From contig NZ_JAMBOF010000004.1 of the NCBI RefSeq assembly GCF_023715485.1, forward strand, positions 124,001-188,000: a stretch of DNA of 64,000 nt. Direction: 5' to 3'. The notes under the pieces are model-generated. The model saw only the letters and a program-made list of their open reading frames with translations, was not told where the DNA came from and did no database searches. Both the position numbers and the translations under genes were made by a program. The DNA is from Mesobacillus subterraneus (GTDB taxonomy: Bacteria > Bacillota > Bacilli > Bacillales > Cytobacillaceae). Below, piece after piece: positions 18,003 through 26,754 of this stretch (the stretch's first letter is position 1; every line of letters begins with the position of its first letter).

Positions 18003-18824
18003 TTGGCTATCAATGGAGTTAAAGATCAATTAATAGAAGTTTTAGAACGGGATCAAGAGAGTTTAGCTATTTTGATTTTCGAGGAGTTAAAAAAGGAAAA
18101 TCCACAAGAAATAACAGATGCGATAAAAGAGAGAGGTATAACTGTTTTAAAAGAGCTTGTGGAAATGATTAGACTTGTTGATGAAAGTAAATCAGATGCG
18201 TTAGCTTGGGGTTATAGGATGGGGAAATTCTCGGTTAGTCAGGGCAACACATTAATCTCAACTTTTGACAGGGTTAATACATATAAACGAGTTATCTGGA
18301 CATATATTTCAGATTGGCTGAAAGACAAAAACGAGGAAAGTTCATTCCTGATGGCAACCCTGCTTGAAACGGATACCATATTCAATACGATAATTTCCGG
18401 TTTTAGCAAAGCTTTTTCAGACAATGCCTTTAATGAACTGAAAGAATCCGAGGAAAAATATTTATCGATCTCAGCTCCTATCGTTCCAATCCTGCCAAAA
18501 ATCGGTGTTCTTCCATTAGTAGGAGATCTTGACGAAAATAGGGCTAGAGTGTTGCTTGATAAGACATTGATAACTTGCAAGGACTTAAGGTTTGAAAATC
18601 TTGTCATTGACCTCTCAGGCACATATAAAGTGGATGAAATCGTTACTGAAAGTCTGCTTAAGCTCGTAAACAGCCTTCGTTTAATCGGGATTAAGCCAAT
18701 ACTGACCGGACTGAGAGCCGATTTAAGCCAGCAAATGATTCTGAAAGGAATCTCGTTCCGGGGTATCGAGATCTATAAGGATGTCATGCAGGTAATCATG
18801 GATTTCAAAAATAAAAATAGCTAA
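18003..18824 (+). CDS. RsbR-type stressosome protein (N-terminal RsbR domain plus STAS)
   Basis: A 273-residue protein, close to RsbRA in length. Residues 1-140 form the helical RsbR N-terminal domain (globin-like sensor fold), and 150-270 form a STAS domain with VLPLVGDLDENRA and NLVIDLSGTYKVDE. The two positions corresponding to the phosphorylated threonines of RsbRA (T171 and T205, 34 apart) are Glu178 and Glu212 here, exactly 34 apart. The protein should therefore not be switched by RsbT phosphorylation at these sites. The start is TTG behind GGAGGAACTAAA. No rsbS or rsbT is adjacent. Confidence 0.85.
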   Translation: MAINGVKDQLIEVLERDQESLAILIFEELKKENPQEITDAIKERGITVLKELVEMIRLVDESKSDALAWGYRMGKFSVSQGNTLISTFDRVNTYKRVIWTYISDWLKDKNEESSFLMATLLETDTIFNTIISGFSKAFSDNAFNELKESEEKYLSISAPIVPILPKIGVLPLVGDLDENRARVLLDKTLITCKDLRFENLVIDLSGTYKVDEIVTESLLKLVNSLRLIGIKPILTGLRADLSQQMILKGISFRGIEIYKDVMQVIMDFKNKNS

Positions 18825-18853
18825 AATCTCCGCTGGAGATTTTAGCTATTTTT
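18813..18853. terminator. Bidirectional intrinsic terminator
   Basis: AAAAATAGCTAAAATCTCC pairs perfectly with its complement at 18835-18853 around GCT. It serves the RsbR-type gene and the convergent formate dehydrogenase gene. Confidence 0.9.
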
Positions 18854-20914
18854 TTATGCTATTGTTTCGACTTTAACGGCACAAGCTTTGAATTCCGCTG
18901 TACCCGAAATAGGGTCATACTCATTCAAAGTCAGCACATTTGTTGGAACCTCTGACCAATGGAAGCTCATGAATACGAGCCCAGGAACAACTTGTTCCGT
19001 TACCTTCGCTTTGACCGTCAATGTTCCCCGCCTGGAGCTTACTCTTACAAGGTCGCCGTCATTGATATTCAGTCGTAAGGCATCAACCGGATGAATATCC
19101 AAAGTTTCTTCAGTCTGCTTTATTTTAACTCCGGACGCATAATGACGAGTTTGGGTATGGGTATTATATGATTCGTAACGTCTCCCTGTTGTCAAAGTGA
19201 AAGGATACTCTTCATCGGGCTGCTCAAGAGGCGGAGTAAATTCCACTGGTACAAAATTTGATCGTTTTTCATTTTCTTTTCCATTATGGAACCTTTCATG
19301 AAGGATCTTGGTTCCTGGGTGGTTCTCATCGGGGCACGGAAAATGGATGCCATACTCATCTTCCAGCCTTGCATATGAAATTCCTCCATACATCTCCCAG
19401 GCCAGCTCTCTCACTTCATCCCATATTTCTTCGCTTGAACTATACTGCATTTGATATCCCATCCTTGCAGAAAGATCGCAAAGGATTTCCCAGTCTTCTT
19501 TTACTCCTGGCTGGGCAGTCACTGCAGTCCTGACTCGCTGGATTCTCCTGTCCGTATTAGTGTATGTGCCATCCACCTCGCCCCAAGACCTAGCCGGCAA
19601 AACGACATCAGCCATTTCTGCGGTCTCCGTCATGAAAATATCCTGGACGATTAACAGGTCGAGCTTTTCCAGAAGAGCTCTCGTATGGTTCATATGAACA
19701 TCTGCAACTAGCGGATTTTCTCCAATGCAGTATAAAGCTTTTATTTCTCCCGTTTCAATCTTGTCAAATGTCCTCGTCTGGGTATCTCCCACCCTTTGGC
19801 TGATTTGTACTTTCCATGAATGTTCAAACCGGGACCTGTAATCGTCCTTCAAAAGGCTCACTGCACCGGTCAGCTGGTTTGGCAGGCAGCCCATGTCTCC
19901 TGCGCCCTGTACATTGTTTTGTCCCCTTAAAGGCATGATTCCCGAACCTCTCTTGCCTATCTGACCAGTAAGCAATGCCAGATTGGCAATATCAAAAACA
20001 TTGTTCACGCCGCAATGATGTTCTGTAATGCCAAGCGTATAGGCTATCATTGACTTGTTTGAGGTTGCATAGAGTCTCGCGACCTCTATGATGTCTTCTG
20101 CCAATAAACCTGTGATTCCTGCTGAAAATTCAGGGGTATAACGATCAACTTTCGCTAGCAATGCCTCAAAGTCCCCTGTATGATTCCCTATGAAACCTTT
20201 ATCGTATAACCCCTCTGTAATAATCACTCGGATCATCGCGTTGATAAGCGCAATATCTGTTCCAACATTGATTTGCAAATGCTTCTGGGCGGATTTGACC
20301 ATATCAATTTTTCTAGGGTCAATGACAATGACCTTCAGGCTGCCTTTAGCCGCTTTTTTGATTCTGTTTCCAATAATCGGGTGGGCCTCTGTTGTATTGG
20401 ACCCCATCAATAATAAAACTTCTGCTTCATCAATATCTTCGAGCGTATTTGTTGGGAAACCGCTTCCAAAAACAGTCGCCAGACCGGCGACACTTGGAGC
20501 GTGTCAGGTTCGGTTGCAGCCATCAATATTATTGCTTCCGACAGCAGCCCTCATGAATTTCTGTGTAATATAATTTGATTCATTTGTTGTTCTTGCACAA
20601 GCGAACATCGAGATCGCATCCGGTCCAAAATCATTTTTAATCTCAGACAGGCGGCTTGCAATGAAGTCGTATGCTTCTTCCCATGTTGCCTTTACAAGCT
20701 TTCCGGCTTTTTTGATCATCGGAGTATTAAGCCTTTCAGGCGCATGCACGTACTGATAGGCAAATGCTCCCTTGACACACGTCTGCCCTTTGTTAACCGG
20801 CGCTTCCTTGTCTCCCCTGATCTTGATAATCTTATTATCTTCCACTTCCAGTATCAGTCCGCAACCCGTTCCGCAATAACCGCAGACAGTCTTTACTTGC
20901 CTGATCGATGTCAT
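18854..20914 (-). CDS. fdhF: Formate dehydrogenase (FdhF type), selenoprotein with in-frame TGA
   Basis: A molybdopterin oxidoreductase of 686 residues if the TGA at 20504-20506 is read as selenocysteine 137. The N-terminus carries a [4Fe-4S] motif (Cys11, 14, 18 and 46). The context around the TGA is CNRT-U-HAPSVAGL, matching E. coli FdhF around Sec140 (RV-U-HGPSVAGL). The frame stays open through the TGA to the natural C-terminus, and a SECIS hairpin follows at once. FdhF oxidises formate to CO2 at a bis-MGD Mo site. The protein has no N-terminal 2Fe-2S extension, so it is shorter than the usual Bacillus YrhE type. No partner beta subunit is adjacent. Confidence 0.9.
20466..20506 (-). promoter_or_regulatory. 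Bacterial SECIS element following the UGA codon
   Basis: On the transcript, UGA (20504-20506) is followed after exactly 18 nucleotides by a GGUCU loop (20481-20485). The loop is closed by GUCGCC/GGCGAC (20486-20491 with 20475-20480), and an outer CCAA/UUGG lies at the ends. E. coli fdhF has the same GGUCU loop, also 18 nucleotides after its UGA. This is the SelB-binding element directing selenocysteine insertion. Confidence 0.88.
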
Positions 20915-21205
20915 TCCTTCCCCTCCCGGTTCTTACCTATATTAAATTCTTTCTTACTACCAATAGTAGTCTAAATTTTCCCAGTAATGTTGAAAATTCA
21001 TAAGATTTTTTTGTCGTTTTTCCAACATTTTTTCGACAATATTTAGTTACTGTGCTTTTAATGCACTTTCAATTAGAGTGTAAAAACTCAATTCTAGTCC
21101 TGGAATGTCTTTTCTTTGTCGAAGGCAATTATAAACTCGTGATTCATTTTTGAAATCCCTCTATATTGAAGACATGAATCAAACCCGATTTTTGAAAGCA
21201 TAAAA
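20915..21205. other. Gene-free interval upstream of fdhF
   Basis: AT-rich region containing the fdhF promoter. No TGTGA-N6-TCACA site was found on inspection. Nothing else recognisable. Confidence 0.35.
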
Positions 21206-21236
21206 ATAAGACAGGAAAAAATCCTGCCTTATTGTC
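21206..21236 (-). terminator. Terminator of the histidine kinase gene
   Basis: AATAAGRCAGGA pairs with TCCTGYCTTATT with a T run on the minus strand just after the kinase stop codon. Confidence 0.8.
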
Positions 21237-21246
21237 AGACTAACTA

Positions 21247-23406
21247 CTATGCAGTTTTGGCCGGAAGCAATATCTTAAACGTTGTTCCTTTATTTTGTTC
21301 GCTTTCAATATACACCTTGCCATTATGGCTTTCGATGATTTTGAAGCTGACCATCAATCCGAGGCCGTTTCCATTTTTCTTTGTCGTATAGAAGGGCTCG
21401 CCGATTTTCTTTAATGTTTCTGGTGGAATTCCGACACCAGTATCCTGGATGGAAATCACGATATTCTCATCATGAATTTCAGCTTTCACTCGTAAATCCC
21501 CGCCATCTGGCATTGCTTCAATCCCGTTTTTCATGAAATTCAAGAATACTTGCTTAAGTCGATTTTCATCGCACTCAATTTGGACAATTTCTTCGACTGT
21601 ATCAAATTCGAGTTTAACATTTCTCTTCCTTGCTTCGAACTTAAGCATAGAAACGACATTTTGGACAATTGGAATGATATTTCTTTCCTCTAGCTCGACT
21701 GCTTTAGGCTTAGCTAAGACCATGAACTCTTCCACGATATTATTGACTCGGTCAATTTCATCAAGAATGATTTCTATGAACTCCTGGCGCTGAGGGTCCT
21801 TTTCATCTAATTGAAGAAACTCTGCATAACCCTTCATGGATGTCAGCGGGTTCCTGATCTCATGCGCCACACCTGCAGCCAACTGTCCGACTGCGGCGAG
21901 CTTATCCTGGCGATGGAGCATTTCTTCTGATTTTTTCTTTTCGGTGATATCATTACGGATCGCGAGATATTGATAAGGCTTGCCATTTTCATTTAGGAAT
22001 GGAACGATAGTTGTATCTACCCAGTAGAAGGAACCATCTTTTGCCCTGTTGCGGATTTCTCCCTTCCATACTTGGCCTGATCCAATTGTTTTCCATAGGT
22101 TTTTGAAAAACTCTTTAGAATGCAAACCGGAATTTAACAGGCTATGGTCCTTCCCAATCAATTCCTCTCTGCTGTATTTCGAAATCTCACAAAATTTATC
22201 GTTTACACTCTTGATAATGCCCTTTTCATCGGTAAAAGCAACAATTGAAGATTGGTCGAGAGCAAAGTTTATATCGCTGACCTCTTTTAAGGTTTCCTTT
22301 AAGCTGGCCTCTGCCTGCTTTCTATTCGTAATGTCCGAACGGATTGCTACATATTGATATGGCTTTCCCTTGCTGTTCAAGAATGGAACAATAGTCGTAT
22401 GAACCCAATAAAATGATCCATCCTTAGCTTTATTCCGAATTTCACCCTGCCATACCTTCCCTGCTCCAATGGTTCTCCACATATCCTTGAAGAATTCTTT
22501 GGCATGGTGGCCGGAATTCAGAATTGAGTGGTTTTCCCCTAGTAACTCCGCTTCGCTGTACTTGGAAATCTCAATGAACTTATCATTTACATACGTGATA
22601 TTCCCTTTAGGATCTGTAATCGCTACAATTGCGGATGCGTTGAGCGCATCAGTGATGTCTTTCAAATTCGTATCTGACACCGCAAGCCGCTTGCTAATCA
22701 ACGCACTTGATCCAATCAGCCCGGCAAGAATCAGCACAGAAACAAAAACGATTAAGTAGCTGATTAGCGATTCAGGTATACCAGCCTGTTCCACTGGACC
22801 GTTATCGTTATATACTGATGAGGCTTTTGTTAGCAGAAAATGACCTTCTACAATAGCCGCAGTGACAACAAGTGCACTTACCGGCTTTATCCATCCATGG
22901 TTCCCCTGTGTAAAACTTGTTGAGAAAAATAGCATCCAAAAGGAAAAGTAAAAAGAAGCGAAAACCATACCGAGTGCGATCAATAAAATCGCGGGCTGAT
23001 AACTGAACTGAAGCTTCATTGAATACATTCCAAGGATGTGAACAACAAGAATTGCAAGCATCATGAAAAAGCTTCCTGCCACCAAGTTGCCTTTATTAAC
23101 TATTTTTCCAGTCAATGTGTAGAAAGCCATAGCCGTGAAAGAAATACCAAGGATTATTGATAAAATGGTAATTGGAATCTGGTAAGACACTGAACCATTT
23201 AGATTAATAGCCAGCATACCAAAGAAATTCATTACCCAGATTCCAATGCCGAGCGAAAAAGTTCCGCCCAAAAAAAGAAACCGTTTATTCCGGTCAGATG
23301 TTTTAATAAGACTGAACAAATCTAATGCTGTATACGAAGACATAACCGTCAATAAAATTGCCACAAGCAACAAAATTGGATTGAAGGATAACTCAGCACT
23401 ATCCAT
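21247..23406 (-). CDS. MHYT-PAS-PAS sensor histidine kinase
   Basis: A 719-residue membrane kinase. Residues 1-240 form seven helices of the MHYT type, with FFGMLAI and HILGMYSM as the repeated motifs; in the first, the usual His is Asn60. Two PAS domains (about 250-366 and 376-492) are so similar that they look like a recent tandem duplication. HisKA carries His515 in VAHEIRNPL, and the ATPase domain has DTGVGIPPE and NGLGLMVS. MHYT domains are proposed to sense O2, CO or NO through metal. No response regulator is adjacent, as is common for sporulation-type orphan kinases. Confidence 0.88.
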   Translation of the reverse strand: MDSAELSFNPILLLVAILLTVMSSYTALDLFSLIKTSDRNKRFLFLGGTFSLGIGIWVMNFFGMLAINLNGSVSYQIPITILSIILGISFTAMAFYTLTGKIVNKGNLVAGSFFMMLAILVVHILGMYSMKLQFSYQPAILLIALGMVFASFYFSFWMLFFSTSFTQGNHGWIKPVSALVVTAAIVEGHFLLTKASSVYNDNGPVEQAGIPESLISYLIVFVSVLILAGLIGSSALISKRLAVSDTNLKDITDALNASAIVAITDPKGNITYVNDKFIEISKYSEAELLGENHSILNSGHHAKEFFKDMWRTIGAGKVWQGEIRNKAKDGSFYWVHTTIVPFLNSKGKPYQYVAIRSDITNRKQAEASLKETLKEVSDINFALDQSSIVAFTDEKGIIKSVNDKFCEISKYSREELIGKDHSLLNSGLHSKEFFKNLWKTIGSGQVWKGEIRNRAKDGSFYWVDTTIVPFLNENGKPYQYLAIRNDITEKKKSEEMLHRQDKLAAVGQLAAGVAHEIRNPLTSMKGYAEFLQLDEKDPQRQEFIEIILDEIDRVNNIVEEFMVLAKPKAVELEERNIIPIVQNVVSMLKFEARKRNVKLEFDTVEEIVQIECDENRLKQVFLNFMKNGIEAMPDGGDLRVKAEIHDENIVISIQDTGVGIPPETLKKIGEPFYTTKKNGNGLGLMVSFKIIESHNGKVYIESEQNKGTTFKILLPAKTA

Positions 23407-23731
23407 TTAGGCATCATTCCCTATTTAAGTTTTCATTTCGATTGTAAGTTAAAATGGCAAAGATTAAAAGAGGTTATTTAATAATTTGTAATAAGTTTGT
23501 CACTTTTATCTATTGACCAATAAGAATAATTGTTGTATTCAATTTTCCCTTATCCCTTTCAATTTTAAACTTCTTTCAGTTTCTTGTACTTCTTACTAAC
23601 AAACAGGAATATCCACCTATTTTTTTAATTTTTCTAAAAAAAGCCTACACAAAATCCATTTTAATGTTTATACTGTACTATAACAGGTTAAGTAAAATAT
23701 AAATTGTTCTATAAAAGGAGGAAATTTAATT
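23407..23731. other. Gene-free interval
   Basis: AT-rich spacer between the divergent kinase and YhfH genes. I see no repeat or conserved RNA motif; only weak promoter-like words precede yhfH. Confidence 0.35.
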
Positions 23732-23863
23732 ATGATGAGTCCCGTTGAATTTTTTCGTAATTTGCCAAAGAAGGTATGTCCTGAGTGCGGTGAAGGAGTG
23801 CATGAGCAAGCAGAATCATATTTAATGGAATGTGACCGCTGCTTATCGAAGAAAGAAGAATAA
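23732..23863 (+). CDS. yhfH: YhfH-family small zinc-ribbon-like protein (43 aa)
   Basis: A 43-residue frame with GGAGGAAATTTAATT before the ATG. The pattern VEFFRNLPKK-CPECGE and a later CDRC gives four cysteines in two CxxC pairs, as in the Bacillus YhfH family. A strong terminator follows at 23907-23938. Metal binding is likely; function unknown. Confidence 0.75.
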   Translation: MMSPVEFFRNLPKKVCPECGEGVHEQAESYLMECDRCLSKKEE

Positions 23864-23906
23864 TCCTTAAAAGCGGAAGAGAACGTTATACCTGGTATAA
23901 CGGAAA

Positions 23907-23938
23907 CAAGGCACCTTTTAACAAGGTGCCTTGTTTTT
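23907..23938 (+). terminator. Terminator of yhfH
   Basis: AACAAGGCACCTT pairs with AAGGTGCCTTGTT around TTAAC, followed by TTTTT. Confidence 0.9.
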
Positions 23939-24036
23939 GGTGGAAAGCGAGTGACCGGAGAGGAAATCAACAGTATAATTTTACACAGAAATCAAAAATT
24001 TTTATAATTTATCCGTATGACAATAAGGAGCGAGAA

Positions 24037-24912
24037 ATGAATAAAGATCTACTATTAGACCGTATAAGGGAGGTCTACCCATCTTTAAAGATTGAAAAGG
24101 CCGAAAGAAATACATTTGGACAAAATAATGATGTAATCATCATTAATGACAGTTTTGTATTCCGTTTCCCTAAATACATAGAAGGAATCAATAATTTAAA
24201 GAATGAAGTTATTTTGTTAAATACGATTTCTAAAGTAATCAAAACACCGATTCCTGAACCAGTTTTCATCTCTCTGGATGAGCAGCAGGCAGGAAAAGCT
24301 TTTGCTGGATATAAATTAATCAGCGGAAACCCTATGTGGAAAAATGAATTGCTAGCGCTGAGCGAAAACGGTTTAGGACAAGTTGCACATCAGCTTATAT
24401 CTTTTTTAAAACAAATGCACACTTTCCCTCTTGATGCACTACGTAGCGTTATAAAAGAAGAATTCAAAGAACCTGGTGCTGAAATCGAATCATTATATAT
24501 AAAATTAATAGACAAGGTCTACCCCTATATGAGTAGTGAATCCAAGGATTCCGTGTCGCATCGATTTGAAACCTTTATTGAGAATGAAAAGACAAATAGT
24601 ACAATTCCTACATTGATTCACGGGGATTTTGGAGCATCTAATATATTATGGGATGCAGCAACTAATAAAGTTACGGGAATAATCGATTTCGGAGGAACAC
24701 GACTAGGTGATCCGGCATACGATTTTGCCGGATTGCTTTCAAGTTACGGGGAGAATTTTTTTAATCTCTGTATCAAACTGTATCCTGATGGCAACAAAAT
24801 TTCGGATAGAGTGAAATTTTATAAAAGCACATTTGCCCTCCAGGAAGCTTTACACGGAATTGAGAACAATGATAATCAAGCTTTTAAAAACGGGATCAGC
24901 GCTTATAAATAG
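24037..24912 (+). CDS. Aminoglycoside phosphotransferase-family (APH) kinase
   Basis: A 291-residue protein of the APH/choline-kinase fold. The catalytic loop is LIHGDFGASNILWD (about 198-211) and the metal-binding motif IIDFGGTRLGDPAYDFAG. The N-terminal lobe has FRFPKY with the ATP lysine. The ATG at 24037 follows AAGGAGCGAGAA; upstream in-frame codons lie in the preceding terminator region and are rejected. Relatives phosphorylate antibiotics such as aminoglycosides or macrolides, or small metabolites. Resistance is possible but not shown. Confidence 0.8.
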   Translation: MNKDLLLDRIREVYPSLKIEKAERNTFGQNNDVIIINDSFVFRFPKYIEGINNLKNEVILLNTISKVIKTPIPEPVFISLDEQQAGKAFAGYKLISGNPMWKNELLALSENGLGQVAHQLISFLKQMHTFPLDALRSVIKEEFKEPGAEIESLYIKLIDKVYPYMSSESKDSVSHRFETFIENEKTNSTIPTLIHGDFGASNILWDAATNKVTGIIDFGGTRLGDPAYDFAGLLSSYGENFFNLCIKLYPDGNKISDRVKFYKSTFALQEALHGIENNDNQAFKNGISAYK

Positions 24913-24913
24913 A

Positions 24914-25605
24914 CAAAAAGAAGAAGCTCGAAATCGAGCTTCTTCTTAACATCTTAGGAGACCCAACCAGCATCAGCCCAAAACACATTTGGAACTATTG
25001 AGTTGTATGATTCTCTTACTATAGCCGATGTGTGCTTGTTCCGCATTAAAGGTATCTTTTCATAAAAAGGTATTCCCTGATTTTATGAAGATCCTTTACA
25101 AACACATTTTTCGGTATAATCACCGAGAGACTCATTATTCCCTGACTTTATAAGGTTATTTTACCTTAGGCTTCCTGCAACAACCTTTTAACCATCAATT
25201 CTAACGAGATGGTATCTGCCTGCTATAACTAACTGTTTTGCAACAAGGATTTCCAACCACATTCACGGTTTGATATTGAATCGTGAACGTCAGGTTCAAT
25301 TCCAAATACCGTTAAATTGAAGCACTTAGTCTTCTTTTTAACGTATTCTTTTGGTAAAAGGCTTCATTTCAACGTATAAAAGATAATAGGCTGAAATTCT
25401 GCTTTATCCCACTTGAGCTGATCCTTTTGGATTGTTCCTCCTGGCAAACCAGTTAACACGTGGATAGATGCAGGCAAGTTGTAACATTACAGCTTTTTGA
25501 TAAGACGCTTACAAAATCATTCATAGGAATAAACTTTTTCCTCGTTCACTACGGAACGAACACATATGGTTGAGTCTCCTAAGATGTTAATATCTTTCTT
25601 TTTAC
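24914..25605 (-). ncRNA. Large structured RNA candidate (about 690 nt) with closing stem and own terminator
   Basis: No open frame of useful length covers this stretch. Its ends, 24946-24969 and 25567-25590, are complementary over 24 bases (outermost TTAACATCTTAGGAGAC), with a single G-U pair. Read on the minus strand it starts just after a consensus promoter and ends at a 13-bp terminator hairpin (24918-24947) followed by TTTTT. Inside are several local hairpins, including TTCACG/CGTGAA (25262-25287) and TTCATAAA/TTTATGAA (25059-25089). TCAGGGAATA occurs twice (25071-25080 and 25136-25145). Size and layout recall large Firmicute RNAs such as OLE, but I cannot assign a family. A decayed inverted-repeat transposon is the alternative. 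Confidence 0.65.
24918..24947 (-). terminator. Terminator of the large RNA candidate
   Basis: AAGAAGAAGCTCG pairs perfectly with CGAGCTTCTTCTT around a four-base loop. The T run lies on the minus-strand side, so it mainly serves the RNA rather than the phosphotransferase gene. Confidence 0.8.
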
Positions 25606-25611
25606 ACTTTT

Positions 25612-25639
25612 ATTATACCACCAGCGCCTTGTTTGTAAA
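25612..25639 (-). promoter_or_regulatory. SigA-type promoter of the large RNA candidate
   Basis: On the minus strand TTTACA (25634-25639) and TATAAT (25612-25617) are separated by 16 bases, placing the start near 25605, about 15 bases before the closing stem. Confidence 0.65.
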
Positions 25640-25762
25640 CCCTTACAGTTGTGACATTTTGGTGTCTATTTCCCCTTTTTATTAAATCATTTTGAACTTA
25701 ATTGATAGGTATAACCTTATTAGCCTCTACAAAAACTATCCATATCAGGGGGTGAAAATGCT

Positions 25763-25936
25763 TTGGATTTCAACAAAAAAGACAACGCTAAAATCGATGA
25801 AGATACTTTTAAATTAACCTATACAGCGAACCAGAGATTCGTTCCAGGGGGTTCTGTGGATCAACACAGGGATATTGAAGCTGGAAACCTCATACTCACA
25901 GGAGATGAAATAAAGCAGCAGAATGAAAACTTATAG
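25763..25936 (+). CDS. Small hypothetical protein (57 aa)
   Basis: A TTG-started frame (MDFNKKDNAKIDEDTF) behind AGGGGGTGAAAATGC. The hydrophilic product ends in a GNLILTGDEIKQQNENL tail. An ATG in another frame four bases upstream stops after 19 codons and is less likely. No domain recognised. It opens a run of very small genes on the plus strand. Confidence 0.5.
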   Translation: MDFNKKDNAKIDEDTFKLTYTANQRFVPGGSVDQHRDIEAGNLILTGDEIKQQNENL

Positions 25937-26089
25937 ATAATAGCTGTCTGCACAGAGGCTTTTGTTTCCAGCATGCTTCTAACCGTATATAAATTGGTTA
26001 ATAACTCATTATAAATAGTTCCAAATAGATGCCATAATTATAAAAACAGCAAAGGATACAAAAGAGCATAAAGAAATGAGGTTATCATT

Positions 26090-26341
26090 TTGGATATAAT
26101 TGATCCAAAACACTTAAAGTCTGGCGATGAAGTCTTCGTTATATACAGGAACCCGCATGTACCTACCGTTTCGAATATAAAAGCAGCGGAAATCGTACAG
26201 CACCCCAAAGACCCAAATGCACTTGCCCTTTTTTTGAATGAAACATTCCATGTCATTGAAGACGATGACGCACTCTTCACTTCGCAAGCGGCTGCAGAAA
26301 AAGCTTATATAGACGCTACGGATCCCTATCATTCACAATGA
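26090..26341 (+). CDS. splA: SplA-like transcriptional regulator (83 aa)
   Basis: An 83-residue protein with the segment GDEVFVIYRNPHVPTVSNI, then AEIVQHP and ALALFLNETFHVI. From memory this matches B. subtilis SplA, a negative regulator of spore photoproduct lyase expression. The start is TTG with GAGGT seven bases upstream. In B. subtilis splA precedes splB; here no lyase gene follows, so this is an orphan copy or has another target. Confidence 0.65.
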   Translation: MDIIDPKHLKSGDEVFVIYRNPHVPTVSNIKAAEIVQHPKDPNALALFLNETFHVIEDDDALFTSQAAAEKAYIDATDPYHSQ

Positions 26342-26475
26342 TTCTGCTAACTGCACGTAGACAGCGGATAATCCTTAAAATGTGCTCCAAATCAAAAAGT
26401 CAGTTCATGTTTTGAAGGTTAATAAAAGGGGTAAACTTCGATAAGCAAGCCAATCTTCCAGAGGAGGGATTGCAG

Positions 26476-26595
26476 ATGAAAGTCTTATCAGCATCTTCTA
26501 AACTCGTCATTGGCTCTGCATTTGAAGGTGGATTTGTCTATCTAAAGAATGGCACCCTTACCCCCAACAAGGTTATTAAACGCGGAAAGCTTTAA
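26476..26595 (+). CDS. Very small hypothetical protein (39 aa)
   Basis: ATG preceded by AGAGGAGGGATTGCAG, an excellent ribosome site, and a terminator about 40 bases after the stop. The product is basic, begins MKVLSASSKLVIGSAFEG, and has no recognised motif. Its good signals argue that it is translated. Confidence 0.55.
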   Translation: MKVLSASSKLVIGSAFEGGFVYLKNGTLTPNKVIKRGKL

Positions 26596-26632
26596 ATCGA
26601 CAAATCCTCCTTCTCTCCTTATTGGAGAGAGA

Positions 26633-26661
26633 AGCACACCCAAAAATGGGTGTGCTTTTTT
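26633..26661 (+). terminator. Intrinsic terminator
   Basis: AGCACACCC pairs with GGGTGTGCT around AAAAAT and is followed by six T residues. It closes the run of small plus-strand genes. Confidence 0.88.
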
Positions 26662-26754
26662 ACACTTTAAATTTTTATAATTTTTAGAAAATTAAAGGAT
26701 TTTGCTTGTTGAAAACGAATATCTTAGAAATAAAAAAAGTTTGGGGTGACTAGT

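Noticed and set aside
18854-20410. Formate dehydrogenase as two separate genes or a pseudogene split by a stop
   Set aside because: The reading frame is unbroken around the TGA, which matches the catalytic selenocysteine position, and a SECIS follows it; the second part has no ribosome site of its own.
24918-24947. Hairpin as terminator of the plus-strand phosphotransferase gene
   Set aside because: The T run is on the minus-strand side; plus-strand readthrough has no T tract, so it mainly serves the RNA candidate.
24948-25592. Possible coding remnant on the minus strand (a 40-codon open stretch near 25380-25490)
   Set aside because: It lacks a start codon and ribosome site and lies inside the structured region; treated as chance within the RNA candidate.
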